A stretch of 64,000 bases of DNA from Ancylostoma caninum (taxonomy: Eukaryota; Nematoda; Chromadorea; Rhabditida; Ancylostomatidae). The stretch covers positions 1 to 64,000 of the forward strand of contig JBAJFG010000632.1 in NCBI GenBank assembly GCA_037903475.1, read 5' to 3'. A model generated the notes under the pieces. That model did not search any database. It was given only the letters and a program-made list of their open reading frames with translations, and had not been told where the DNA came from. Shown piece by piece: positions 1 to 10,767 of this stretch. The position numbers and the translations under genes were made by a program. Position 1 is the stretch's first letter. Each line of letters opens with the position of its first letter.

Positions 1-61
<61 letters not shown>
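1..61. repeat. (CA)n microsatellite
   Basis: Uninterrupted CA dinucleotides run from the window edge to about base 61, just downstream of the last visible Kunitz exon of the minus-strand gene, so they lie in its next intron. The true length is cut by the window edge. Confidence 0.95.
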
Positions 62-63
<2 letters not shown>

Positions 64-77
64 CGAACTCAACTCAC

Positions 78-202
78 GTTTCGAACAAAAGGCCTCGCAA
101 TCCTGCTTCGTGTTGAAGTTGTTGAAGTTACCAAGCCCATGGTAGACGAAATTCAAACACTTCCCTCTATCGACGTCGTAGTAGTAGCGCGTCATGGATC
201 GG
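78..202 (-). CDS. Kunitz-domain exon (C-terminal two thirds)
   Basis: The minus strand encodes a Kunitz core: RYYYD, then GKC, then [12 protein letters not shown], and the closing QDCEAFC. The exon lies between a CTTCCAG acceptor (202/203) and a GTGAGT donor (77/78). The position normally filled by the fourth cysteine (GCGGN) reads GLGNF, so this cysteine is absent. The first two cysteines would be on an upstream exon that I could not place between 203 and 928. The exon ends in phase 1, as does the other Kunitz exon at 1176-1349. Confidence 0.75.
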
Positions 203-3200
203 CTGGAAGATTATCGTGAATTACTGTCATCATAACTGCATAAAAGGCAAGAATCGAATTTTCTCAAAGTGGGTTAATCAAAACTTCAGCAAACAGCTAC
301 TACCAGCTACTATAATATATATCCTGTTGACAGAAATCTGTTACTATGTGGTAGCAAATGACAACCGTCTACAGCAAAATCACCCTAGACTCTGGTAGTA
401 TGTATGTACTGGCCCACAAGACAACAAGATTTGTCGAGAATGAGAACGGTCATATGTAGGAGTTTTATATGCGAATGCTCAGACAGCTAGGTGGTGAGAC
501 GGAGATGATGCGGGGAGCACAAGCCGATCTGAACTACTGACCTTTTTTTAGATACACGTAAGTATACAGACATTTATCTCTGTGAGCATGATTGAGATTT
601 CATGAAACCTCTCTTCGATCATAGTGGACAAATGCTCTCTCAGTTATTACGCTTAGGCTCTATCATTCAGCGTTCTAGAGTTCAAAGAGTCTTTGCTTCT
701 TGTTTTGGAATCAATGTGTAGTTTAAAATTACGACGTAGGTTATGAACTCCAACGTTGCATGATATGAGAAATATGTTGGCTGTTCACCTCCCAGCTATA
801 TTAACTCCACGATCGAAGTTCGTTGGTGGCTTCGATAAGTACTTTCGACCGCCATATGGACTGCAGATGTTTTCTGAAAAGGATTCATAAAAGTTTGTTG
901 TCCCGGCCGGCGGTAGATCTCGTTTCACCTCTTGTGGGACAGCAGGTCTGTGTTGATCCGATCAGCACACATTCGTGGTCATGCCCGCAAGTGGACCTGA
1001 TGGACATACAGCCCGACTTCGGTGTTTCATCGTAAATCGCAGAATTCGCAGAGGCGACGAACTCGACAGCTCCGCGTGCGCAAGCTGAGAGCAACAGAAT
1101 GACAGAGCAAACACGAAAGAGAAAACTAGGGCTGGCTTGTTTTGCTTGGCTCCATCGAATACAAGTTATGCTCACTATCTCTGCAGTAGCTTTCGCAATG
1201 TTCCACCGTCCTGAAATTGTTCGGTGAGGCTCCCTCTATGGTGTTTGGATCCCACATGAACTGTGTGCATGTGCCTGTGGCTGAGTTGAACCACCACCGT
1301 GGTACGGACGGCTCTTCTCCAGCTTCCATTGGTTGAGCACAGGCGAATGCTGAAATCAAACTTTTTTCTTTTTATTTACATGAAAGATTTGTGTCCAAAA
1401 TATGTATCATCTTCCTCTACCTCTACTCGGACAACAAAGACCATCGACGGACTCGTGATACTCTGGGAAAAGTTCGCTCTTTATCTGAAAACGCCGAGAA
1501 TCATAACTGAAAGATTAGCAAAGTCGAAGAAGTTCTGGCCAATCATTTTCGCATCACAGAATGTCGCCCATCTGGTCTGTCGTGACGCACCACCTCCGCT
1601 GCGCAGCCCAGGGTTGGGATTCATGAACGAATAACCAAGCCGAACCAGGCTATCAACCAACTTTCGCGTCCTGCGTCTCCTAGCATTATGTGATCCATAT
1701 GATACCAAGTCACGCTAACCATTGTTGGTTTATTTCGTTGTTGTTTGTAGGAAGTGTACAATGACTAGGTTAAATAGTACGTTTCTAGGTGGTAGGTTTC
1801 GACGTTTTTTGTTTTGAGCATTAAATTTTATTGTTTTGTTCGTTTCGATACAGCTTTTTTGATCGCTCATTCCGTTTGGTTGTGAACATTGCCGCCACTT
1901 GTCAGTAGATCAGATTGATTTCCTTCCAGTTGGCGGTGGATGTGTGGCCTATAGGGCGGCGATAGCAGTAAAGTGGGGTAGTTGTTCTGGATTTGGAGAT
2001 TCATCCTGATTAATACCTTTTTTCTTTTCCTCACAATTGTTTTTGTAGTTGCCCATCTGGGCAAAAAAAAAAAGAAAAAGAAAAATAAACTTTTTGTAAG
2101 TTGAGTGGTTTCCTAGTGCGGGTTAAACCCCAGATTTATCGCCATCGTTTTTCCACTTCATTGACACAAGCTCCGGCTTGAACCATGACTCCAGTGCGAA
2201 ACCGTGAACTCACCAAATCATGAATCCCTGCCCAGGTGTTTTCCACTACTAGTGGTCTGCTTACGTTTTCCACCGCTTTTCTCTGTAGCTTTGATCCATT
2301 CCAAAATGCTTAGGTCAACGTGGAAACAAACATAAGCAAAACTTCAATATCGTCAGTGCTCGACAGCTACAACATCCAGCGGTGATCTGTCTTTTCGCAT
2401 AGGTGTTGCGGTGCAGCACACCATATATGTGCTGTGGGGCAAAAATGATTGACTGGTGTTGTATGTAGGTGTAGATTCTATTCATAGAAAGAATAATTCC
2501 TGAAATTAATTTGGGAATCGAAATAATTTTTCCAAGAACAAACTATTCAACAAAACGTATCACTAATTGCAATAGTAATTGCGAGTCATTGCTCTTTTTA
2601 GGGCAGCTACGATATTTAAGTCACATATTTCCTCGTCTTTCTCGGCTAAAATGTACTTGATAAATAAATAAATAAGTTGATTAATAAGCAAATGAATAAT
2701 CGAGTGGAGAAAAAAGTAGAATGCAGTGATCACACCGCAGGATCAATCGATAATGAGAAAGGCGACGTTAATTGAATGTGTGGATGCGCAGACAATCAGA
2801 ATATCAGGACTTAAATCGTGCGGCGCGTACGAGCGTGTTCAGATCACTGAAGTCCCAGATGCCCACATGTTTTACCTGTGGATGCGCTATGCAATCGTAT
2901 ATATCCGCTATAAATATGTCCTTGTCACCATCCGGATACACGCACCACGTCGAGCCATCGCCTCCGTTCGATATTCGTGTCTCCATGGATGACGAAGTGC
3001 ATAGAACCGGCCTGAATGAGTATATATACCTATTAGTAAGCTGAGGCACAAGGAGAAAATGAGCCAGATGAAGGCATGAGACTCACATGTAGGTGTCTGG
3101 ATTGAGTGGATGAGAATCAGGATTCGCTAGCACGGTGGCTGGGTTTGGAGAATCGCCGTGAGGTTCAGGCAAAGGACATGAAGGAGGGACCAGAGAAGAG

Positions 3201-6200
3201 ATACATACCGTTCCATCTCTGAAACACACTTCCTTGTTTGTTTAAACAAATGGAGCCCTTTGATGAGGTTTTGTGGCCTCAAAACTTGAAAATTATAATT
3301 TGATGAAAAGATGGGGGTTTCTGGATCTAACAAGTAAAAGTCATTCGCGAATTCTGACACATGGTTGAAAGGCCCCTAAGCTCAATGGAGGATGGCAAGA
3401 CGAAGAGAGGTTCGTGCATATTAACAAAACATTTGAGAGATCTGAGACGGAGAACGACGTATGGCTTTCCTTCGGGTAGTCTTGAGCCAATTTTATTTCC
3501 TGGAAATTCTGATGAAATTTGTGCTGCCTAAAAATACTTGAATAGAGCTTCTAAGATCTAATGATTTTGTATTGCTTCATGTTGAATTGCACGCAAGATT
3601 ATTATAGTCTGTTATTTTCGGTGCTCCGTGCCGCGGAACGCTTTCATCCGCCTATGTCGTTATCATGGTCTGCCTATCACTTCCAGCTAAAAGTGACATG
3701 CCCATTCATCGCTGACTTGCTTAATATGGACGGAGGGCGAGAGTCGCGGAAGGAAGCACGCTACTCCAAAACTAATAGACCATGTGCACTTTATTCAGAA
3801 CGACCAACGTTTCGGAGGTGCGTAACGTAAGGGATGAGCGGATTATCCGTATCCGGTTGTCCGTTTTGCCGTTATCCGTAGGCTTTGGCCTATCCGTTAT
3901 CCGTACCGTTATCCGGGCTTTTGGTGCCGGATAACGGTGCGGATTAGGCCAGAAATACAAGCTTCATCTCGGAACTTCTCAAGAGAAGATAGCCTCCATT
4001 CCAAAACGTAATCCTCGATCTAGCGCATTTCAAGTCTAGTGTTTTACAATTATTCCATAGCAAGGTAGGAGAAGGTAGTATAGACTTGTACCTGCTCGAA
4101 TAGAAATGCTGTTGCTCATGTTTTCTGAGTCGTCCGACAGAAGTCAAGTAATAACCTTGGAACCAACACTTATAGTATTTGTAAAATCTTCAACAACGTT
4201 GGCTAATGTTCGGCCGTTAACAACGTTGCATTTGGTGTTCTCGCAGCTCATCAATGAGCGGTGCCTCTTATTCGCAAGGTTCCTTTCAAATATTCACTCA
4301 ACCCTACTGCTTGTATCAATTTCTGAATGTACGTATTGATCAAATAGCGTTCAAAAGTGAATACGTTCATATCAATCAGTCAGCACTAGAAGGCTCATCA
4401 GAATTCCACAAAAGATACATGAAACGAACTTTCCCCTTCAGTTCCACCCACCCCAAAACAAAACTGTGGGAGGACCAACCTTCAGATACCTCACCCTTGT
4501 ACTGAAAAGACACGGACACGTATCATCTAAGCAGCTAGTATGCCAATCAAGTCAACAAATATCCAAATATCACTGGAAACTGTTGTATTTATGGCAAACT
4601 CTAGTGACTATATTTACACCTCTTCATGATGACTATCAGAATGAAAGAATTGTGATAATTCTTATTCACAATATTCATACCGTATCTTACTTTTATCATT
4701 ATTAATATTTATTATATTAGGTCGTCAAGTATGAAATGTCCGATTTTATGAGCGGTCAGTTTGACAGTCAGACACGAAGCTCCAAAATGAGTCTTATGAT
4801 GAATCTGAACATCGATGAGCTGGAAGCCGTAGCCGAAGCGGATAGGAGTCAAACTAAGTCAGCATAAGCAGAAAGTTGTGACCTTTATAATCCAATAATA
4901 TTTAAGTATTCAAGCCAATGACCACTAAAAGTGGTCTCTGTCTTCGAAGATTTACTAGATCTCTTCTCATCTTCATTTTCATTATGAAGATACATCCTCT
5001 TCCTTTCAAAATCACTTCCTGGATTTTTGATCAGTTCTCGAAATTTTGTTTGAAGGCCCTTTTTGTAGAACTGCCCAAAGACGAAAAATCGTGTCGTTTT
5101 GGAACATTTTCAAGGTTCCATTTTCAAGCCATTGGAGCTGAGAAAGCTGGGAACATCAGGGTAGTGTTAAAGGCAGTGTGTCAACTCGTTTTGTAAGCTG
5201 AAAATAGCAATAGACTCTAGGCCTCCTCGTCACGCTAATTCCAAATATGTACATCAAAGCTCATAAAAATGACGAAAACCCCGTTTTCGGAGGGTCCGAA
5301 AGTGCAGTCCGCGGACCACCTGGGCGGAGCGGTCCGTGAATGTGCTGGCTGCCCGCCACACGTCTGCAGCGTCGGCGAACACGTCTAGACGTGTCCGATC
5401 GATGAGATCAACGGCTTCACGCGTCCAATCGGCTCAACAAACTATTACAAACCCCATCCCAAAAAACGTTTAAAAATAGGGTTAAATACCTTTTTGTAAC
5501 ATTCTAGGTATACCGTTGGATTCAGCGTGTGGAGGTAATTCAGAATCTGGTAAAAGCTCAGACACGAAAACGAGGTGGCACACTGCCTTTAAGGGACATT
5601 TGGCTAGTAAATGCACTGAACCGCGTTTGCTTGGGAAGTTCCGCTCAGGTGACACGAAGCTCCAAAATGAGTCTTATGATGAATCTGAACATCGATGAGC
5701 TGGAAGCCGTAGCCGAAGCGGATAGGAGTCAAACTAAGTCAGCATAAGCAGAAAGTTGTGACCTTTATAATCCAATAATATTTAAGTATTCAAGCCAATG
5801 ACCACTAAAAGTGGTTCGGTAAACGAATTTTTCCCAGTTTGACCCTCAAAAATGGGTGCCAGTTTTTGACCATTTTTCACAAATCCACGCTGCTTTAGCC
5901 AGAGGAGCAGGGGTGAGGATCCACCTGTCACTCACTGTACTGGGCAAACCTTGCTCTATTTCACCACAACTCCTTTCAGGGATTAGCTCAGTTTTTGCTG
6001 GAGAAAATGTTCAATTTTCAACATGATGTTGGAAACGCTCTTCGTCACTTGATTGCTACTAGCTTTCCACGTTTTTGAGCTGTTGGCGCCATCAAGCTAC
6101 AGTTAATATGGCAAGGGTTGGGGATAGTACAGGGGCATATTCGGCTATCTTATACTGCATCTTGCTATAGAAACAGAACTCGAAATCTTCTCATCCAAAA

Positions 6201-8283
6201 TCGGACATTTCATACTTGACGACCTAATAGAATATGGTGTTTTGTAGCATCTGCGTCATTTATCCGTTGTCCGTTATCCCTTATCCATTATCCGGTCGTT
6301 TTGGCCTATCCGTTATCCGCACCGTTATCCTGGTCGAGGAAAATCTCGTATTCGCCCATCCCTGGTAACCCCTTCTTCAGGGACTCGTGATAGGACGCTG
6401 ATGGTGAGTAGCACCGGATGTCCGCCCGCTCATCGTCTGTGGCTGAGACAAGGTTGGTTATTGCATGTTATTTTATGAGTTTTTCCATTGCCTTGAATAT
6501 ATAGAAGACCCAGTGTAGATAAAGCTGAAATTTCCACAAGAATGTGTTGGCTGACCATGATGAAGTCCGCAGCCTGAACATTTTACGGGCCTCGTTGCCT
6601 GGCCAGCAGACGTGCTTACGTGCTTGCCTGCTGGCCCGGCACGCAAGAGCCGTAAACTGGCAAGGGAACACCGGAAACTATTCAGGAAATTCAGACCCGG
6701 TATCTGATCAGGCAGCCATGATCACCCGGAAACTGTTCAGGCAACACCCGAAAACTGGCCAGGCAACACCCACGTCAAAACAAAAATCGGGTGACAGGGT
6801 CCCCCACGGTGTGAGGTCCTAGGGAAGTCTACCACAAAAATTCCGGTTGACGAGCCATCCCATCTCAGGTTTGTGTGCACGAGCCACTTCATGACACTGC
6901 CGTTTTCGCTCCAAAGCTTGGAACACAGCTCCCACTGCGAGCCTCCTACTCATTGTGCTGCGTACGGCAGGTTGCAACTCGTATGCAAGCATGGAAAAAA
7001 TCTCTTTTAACCGAAAAATTGCGCAATTTTTGACTTTATGGGAGTACGATAAGGAAATATCTGGCTCCTCCTGCTCTAAATGTCTTCGCACTGTAGAAAA
7101 ATATGGGTGGGAATACAAAAATTGGCCACACCAGCCTGGCCACACCCGTAACCTGATCAGGCAACACCCCTTTCCTGGTCAGGAAACAGCGAGTTTGGGA
7201 ATCTGATCAGGCAACACCCGTAAATTGAGCCGATTCGGATGTTGACCAAACGTCGGTTCAGCCGTAAGCTGGTCAGGCAAACTTCAGATCTCCCGCTTCC
7301 TGGTCAGGCACACCCCTTCTCCCGCCTGCTGGACCGGCGACGGACTTCAGAGTACATATACCCCAAGTGTTGAATTTGGCAAGATTGAGGATATACCAAA
7401 ATCGAGCGACTTATAGCCTGCAAGGAACTGAGAAATTCATTGATGTTCTCTCCCATACAACAGACTCCCATACTAGTGTAATACTTCCTTTTATAGATGC
7501 ACCATTAATTGCATTCAAATAATTGGATAATTGGACAAATCACAGAAATTACAGCAAAACGGAGAAGAAAATCGGAAGCTTGCCTCGTCCTGCTTGGTAC
7601 TGTCGTAAACGGGCATTCGCACACTCCGGACGACGAGCACGTTGTCTCCGGCCAAACAGCTTCGCACTGCCTGGCGTCCACACAGCCGGATTCGCCAGGA
7701 TTGATTTCTGGAGTACCTTCTTTCAAAGGGGGAAGGCATCATCACCATAGAAAGAAAGGGCAAATCGTACTAGGCCAACAGTGCTGCTCAATCGACACGA
7801 AATCAGACAGGCACTGGCACGTTCCTCCGCCACAGAACATCCCTCGCTGGCATTCGGTGTTGAACGCACACACGTCGCCGACAAGCGAAGAGCCTTCAAT
7901 GATGAACTGATTCGTTAAGGGATCTGTGGCTACATAGTCCAAGCCTCAAATCCTACCAGAAGCACCTCGCCGACTTCTGGGCCCATGTTCCTGCTCGAAC
8001 AGGGCACTAATGGAGTAGCTCGACCAGGGGAGCAGCTTCAGCACATGATCCACGCAAAGAAAGTAATTAGTACCGTCGTGCACAATCTTTCTGTAATGCA
8101 TTTACTACAGCATTGGCAGCGCCAAGGTGAGAATAAAACAAACAATGGAGAGAACTTACCCATCTCTGCAGTAGTAATGGGGTGACCTTGTGACAGTGTC
8201 GCAAGCATCATGTTCTTTTGGAAAGTCGCAATTGGCGCATCGCTCTCCTTCCTCGCAAGTGGGAAATACGAATTTGATTGCAC
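78..8283 (-). CDS. Kunitz / cysteine-repeat / EB-module extracellular protein (partial, multi-exon)
   Basis: This is a minus-strand split gene; its 3' end lies beyond the left edge and its 5' end is not certain. Visible exons in transcript order are 8160-8283 (Cys-rich), about 7950-8035 (Cys-Pro-rich), 7771-7944 (EB module), about 7601-7707 (EB-like), 3087-3218, 2876-3011, 1176-1349 (Kunitz), 929-1084 (lustrin-like Cys repeat) and 78-202 (Kunitz). Many junctions are in phase: 8160/8035, 7771/7707, 3087/2876 and 1176/1084. Some are not resolved: 7950 to 7944, 7601 to 3218, 2876 to 1349 and 929 to 202, so exons are probably missing. Nematode proteins with this mix are secreted or matrix and cuticle proteins, and Kunitz domains classically bind serine proteases. 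That this is one gene rather than two is inference from strand, order and domain style. Large introns carry mobile DNA. Confidence 0.7.
929..1084 (-). CDS. Lustrin-like cysteine-repeat exon
   Basis: This exon joins in phase to the Kunitz exon at 1176-1349, giving YCRDTCARGA across the junction. It then encodes a compact repeat with [18 protein letters not shown] followed by TQTCCP. The pattern C-x5-C-x5-C then paired cysteines is that of the lustrin-type repeats that alternate with Kunitz domains in nematode proteins. The acceptor is CTCTCAG and the donor is GTGAAA. The assignment rests on motif memory, not on a profile search. Confidence 0.65.
1176..1349 (-). CDS. Kunitz-domain exon lacking the reactive-loop disulfide
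   Basis: A whole Kunitz domain fits in one exon: FAC, then RWWFN, GTCTQF, SPNNF and EHCESYC. It is bounded by a TTTCAG acceptor (1350) and a GTGAGC donor (1175). The cysteines matching BPTI C5, C30, C51 and C55 are present. The C14 position reads Glu in EAGEEP, and no cysteine stands in the C38 segment IEGASPNNF. Both partners of the disulfide that braces the protease-binding loop are therefore missing together. The fold is likely kept, but classical protease inhibition is doubtful (inference). Confidence 0.8.
1350..2875. other. Intron / no gene recognised
   Basis: No convincing exon was found. The stretch is AT-rich with short A-tracts (near 2068) and a low-complexity AATAA block near 2660-2700. 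An exon linking 2876 to 1349 may be missing here, but I could not place one. Confidence 0.4.
2876..3011 (-). CDS. Extracellular-type exon, unrecognised family
   Basis: Acceptor ATTCAG (3012-3014) and donor GTAAAA (2870-2875) bound an open frame that includes [24 protein letters not shown] and IYDCIAHPQ. It contains three cysteines and joins in phase (2+1) to the exon at 3087-3218. I do not recognise the domain. Its strand, cysteine content and position between EB and Kunitz exons suggest it belongs to the same extracellular protein, but it could be a separate nested gene. Confidence 0.5.
3087..3218 (-). CDS. Extracellular-type exon, unrecognised family
   Basis: An exon between acceptor GTTTCAG (3219-3221) and donor GTGAGT (3081-3086). 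It encodes [19 protein letters not shown], then a Pro/Asn/Asp-rich linker ending NPDTYM. It splices in phase to 2876-3011. The two cysteines and the proline-rich spacer fit a linker in a secreted protein. The exon upstream of it is not identified. Confidence 0.5.
4770..4934 (+). repeat. 165-bp direct repeat, copy 1
   Basis: Almost identical to 5651-5815. It contains the open segment [16 protein letters not shown] followed by a stop. In the related element at 34974-36689 the sequence runs straight across this point without the insert, so copy 1 looks like the inserted duplicate. Confidence 0.8.
5651..5815 (+). repeat. 165-bp direct repeat, copy 2
   Basis: Partner of 4770-4934, 881 bp away. 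The surrounding frame (5529-5747) stays open through the repeat and ends at its conserved stop. The same stop is kept in the copies near 35410 and 36250, which hints at a former coding 3' end. Confidence 0.8.
6590..7345. repeat. Clustered CAGGCAACACC repeats
   Basis: Many imperfect copies of a motif close to CTGGTCAGGCAACACCCG occur at 6700-6775 and 7140-7345, with related forms at 6590-6650. The central part (6790-7130) is unrelated. This looks like a non-autonomous element with reiterated subterminal motifs inside the Kunitz gene's intron. No clear ends or target duplication were found. A related patch is at about 55080-55200. Confidence 0.5.
7601..7707 (-). CDS. EB-like cysteine-rich exon
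   Basis: The acceptor CTCCAG (7708-7710) is separated from the upstream exon (7771-7944) by a 63-bp intron, and the join is in phase (1+2). The frame encodes [31 protein letters not shown]. The C-x5-C ... C-x5-C-x-C spacing is that of EB modules in nematode extracellular proteins. The donor is uncertain; the GTACCA at 7600 is used here. Confidence 0.6.
7771..7944 (-). CDS. EB-module exon
   Basis: The frame reads through [17 protein letters not shown] into [25 protein letters not shown] and EQHC. This matches the EB pattern (C-x5-C-x5-C-x4-C-x-C ... C). The acceptor AG is preceded by only a weak pyrimidine tract and the donor is GTACGA. The upstream junction does not keep frame with the exon at 7950-8035, so either a donor there is misread or a small exon is missed. 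Confidence 0.65.
7950..8035 (-). CDS. Short Cys-Pro-rich exon
   Basis: After a CTGAAG acceptor the frame gives [17 protein letters not shown]. It continues in phase from the exon at 8160-8283, so the fused reading is [10 protein letters not shown]. The C-x-PG-x-x-x-P-L style is common at the start of EB-type modules. The 3' end is approximate. Confidence 0.45.
8160..8283 (-). CDS. Cysteine-rich exon, most upstream well-supported exon
   Basis: Acceptor ACACACAG (8284 on) and donor GTAAGT (8154-8159) enclose a frame encoding [24 protein letters not shown] and YYCRDG. It has five cysteines in about 40 codons and both ends are phase 2. It is a clear secreted-type cysteine-rich segment. No signal peptide exon was found upstream in this window. 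Confidence 0.65.
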
Positions 8284-8289
8284 CTGTGT

Positions 8290-10085
8290 GTATGCATCAT
8301 ATTATAATTACATTGCTAAAGAATTTAAGGAGCAAGGCTGCTGATAGTGCTCCAATTTGAGGTAGCGCAACACGCAACAACAACAACGATAGGAATTCTC
8401 GTGAAGGTCACCAATTAGCAAAAGAATTCACAAAAGATTTTGAAAATCGATTTTTCCTTTGCGGGAGCAATGAAGAAAAGCAGCATATATGAGTTTCTAA
8501 GTTTTGCAAGGTCATGGGTGAAAGTGCATGAACTCTCACTTACCTGCTACGCAGTTTCAAAAACAGAGTTGCGAAAAACTTCAAATTTAGGTGAAAAAGA
8601 ATTGATGGATAAAGAGAGGAGTAGAGAGCACTGCTAAAGTTCGATGCCCAACTGTAAGTATACAATGGACATTAAGCAGTACGTGTGCCAGCTGGTTGGC
8701 TCGTGGGGGTCCTACTAGTGAATGGGTGCATGGATTTCTATTTTCTTTTTCATTTGCATACTATTTCCAACTTCTAAGCATATAGATACTCGGGATAGCC
8801 GATGTCCTGCCGCTATAGACACAGTCATTTATTTTTCTTATGTTAAAGGCTTTTGCGTCTCACCTCAGGAGTCGTTCTAGAGTATTGTACGGTGGTAGAA
8901 TCTGAACGAGTCGCCGAGAACAACTACATACGTGAAATATCTTCAAAACATCCGAATTCTATGTTACTATCGTCACTGTCATTATAAATTACTTTGAAAT
9001 CTTCAACTGACGATAAGAAATGACCAGTACCCGACCAGCGACGGCTGAAGATAAGGCATTGTTTTTGATAAAGTAATACGCGTTCGTTGTATGCATTAAG
9101 TAAGGACTACTGGCACAAACAAAAATTGGTTGTGGTTCCGTAGAAAGGTTCAATGCCGATTTTGTTAAAGCATTTCATGTATGCCGCTGAAAGCATCGAA
9201 CTGGTCCAAAATCTGTTGATATTTCAAAACCGAGATAAGGTGGGACAGGGAATCGACTGAGCGCCTGAGATACATAAATAAAAATATACGGAAAGAAAGC
9301 GTATAAAACAGGGCAACAGGACGTCAGCACACAAGCATCGCCATTTCTCCACTACAACTTATACAATGCTTAGAATACTAGAATCTAGGGTAGAAGCGTG
9401 AGCAGATAATTTGGTCAGGTCGATCATCATGTTCAAGATTGATCCACCGTGTAATTCTTGTCTCTTATGAGAATCAGCTAAGTTATTTTACTTCGAAAAC
9501 TTCTACGGTTGACAGCACCGTTCCACTTTCCTTCATAATCTTTTTACCTCTAATTCTTCTTAAGGCGGAGAATCACTCGAAAAAAGAAAAAGTATGTACT
9601 GGTGAGCAATCCTCGAATTTCATCTTGAGAATATTGCCTATTGTTGCTTGAGAGCATTTAAGAGGTATCGAGCTTTGAAAAGCGCATTTATTTCGTATAA
9701 GCTACTCTTTGACATCCTCGTGGAAGTCACCAATTAGCAAAAGAATTTTGCTTTTCTAAATTCTTAAGCTAGAAACGCAGCAAATCCTTTCTTGGGCAAG
9801 GCCTGAAGGATCGAAATTACGCAGGGATAAGTATCAGCAGGTTAATTTACTGGTTCATTTATGCAATGGTTACAGAAATTCAAGTTAAAGGAACCAACAT
9901 TTTTTTACATCTGCTACTTCATGGTTACCTCCTTTGTTAATGAGGTCACAATAAACGATACTAAATCTTGGATTGTCTTAAATCGTAAAATATGTACTCA
10001 CCGAATATAAGTAAAAGAGATCTCATGGAGGAAATGATATGGCAGAGCAGAAAGATGCGTTCTGTGTTGGTTGGTACTCATTGGC
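8290..10085. other. Intron or intergenic, no gene recognised
   Basis: AT-rich sequence without a convincing exon, inverted repeat or minisatellite. Short open frames on both strands lack splice support or recognisable motifs. Confidence 0.4.
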
Positions 10086-10087
10086 AC

Positions 10088-10241
10088 CTTTCTATTTGCA
10101 GAGCGAGATAATCAAAATCAGGCCCGATACTATTTGACGAGTTCGGCGGCTGACCGCAAAGTGCGCGGCCGTCTTTTTCGGAACTGTGAACGATATCGCA
10201 CACTCCCCTTGACATGGACAATGCCAGAGTCACATTCTCAA
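10088..10241 (-). CDS. Candidate upstream exon
   Basis: A good acceptor (ATTTCAG at 10242) precedes an open minus-strand frame containing RGVCDIVHSSEKDGRALCG and a GTGCCA donor at 10087. Two cysteines in a charged context resemble the exons of the Kunitz/EB gene 1.8 kb downstream. It may be one of that gene's 5' exons, but no domain is recognised and no junction could be tested. Confidence 0.35.
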
Positions 10242-10767
10242 CTGAAATATGGGAAGTGACTTTCAGATCAAGAGACTTGCGTGGCATTCCACGAGAGGCG
10301 CGCATTCGCAGAACGGAATACGTTGAGATACATCTCATCGAAGCAACTAGAGGGAGGGGGCATAAATTATTGCACATCGTTTTCTGGCTTATTTCTCTGT
10401 GGTAGTCAGATGTTTTTCGGCACGCATGTCGTCATTTAATAGAGGTGGATTTGCTATTTGCTGATCACAAAAGAGCCCTGGAAGCTTGTGAAATTGCGAA
10501 AAAAATTTCACTGGAAAGTTAGCAGGAGTGGATGTGCTCCTTTGCTCCCCACACGAGTTTTCATACTTCGCCTAGAGTCTTTTGCTTTGGAAATGTCTCA
10601 TTTGATTGGATTCATCCAATTTTAACTATAATAGCAGGTTTTTATCATGACAGAAAACCACATCTCGCTTCGGTGGTGTTTCGTACAGTTCATTGCATTT
10701 TAGCAAAAACTACCTCATCAAATCCAAGGCGACATGAGTAGTCATGTACATTACAATATTCTATGAA

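Larger units (their letters stand above)
4717..6227. mobile_element. Mariner-type inverted-repeat element, TA target site
   Basis: The left end reads TTAGGTCGTCAAGTATGAA and the right end is its inverse, TTCATACTTGACGACCTAA; each is flanked by TA. TTAGG ends with a TA duplication are typical of Tc1/mariner elements. The element is 1,511 bp with no transposase open frame, so it is non-autonomous or decayed. It shares its ends and much internal sequence with 34974-36689 in the kinase intron. A 165-bp segment is duplicated inside it (4770-4934 and 5651-5815). Confidence 0.65.
3831..6363. mobile_element. Possible hAT-like element with TTATCCG-rich ends
   Basis: The left end starts GGGATGAGCGGATTATCCG and is followed by many ATCCGTTATCCG-type repeats to about 3945. 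The right end (6245-6363) carries the same repeats and finishes CGCCCATCC, an inverted match to the left tip. No transposase is seen, and no clean 8-bp target duplication could be read (GTAAC appears on both sides but offset). A TA-flanked element lies inside it at 4717-6227. The element call is inference from the inverted ends. Confidence 0.4.
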
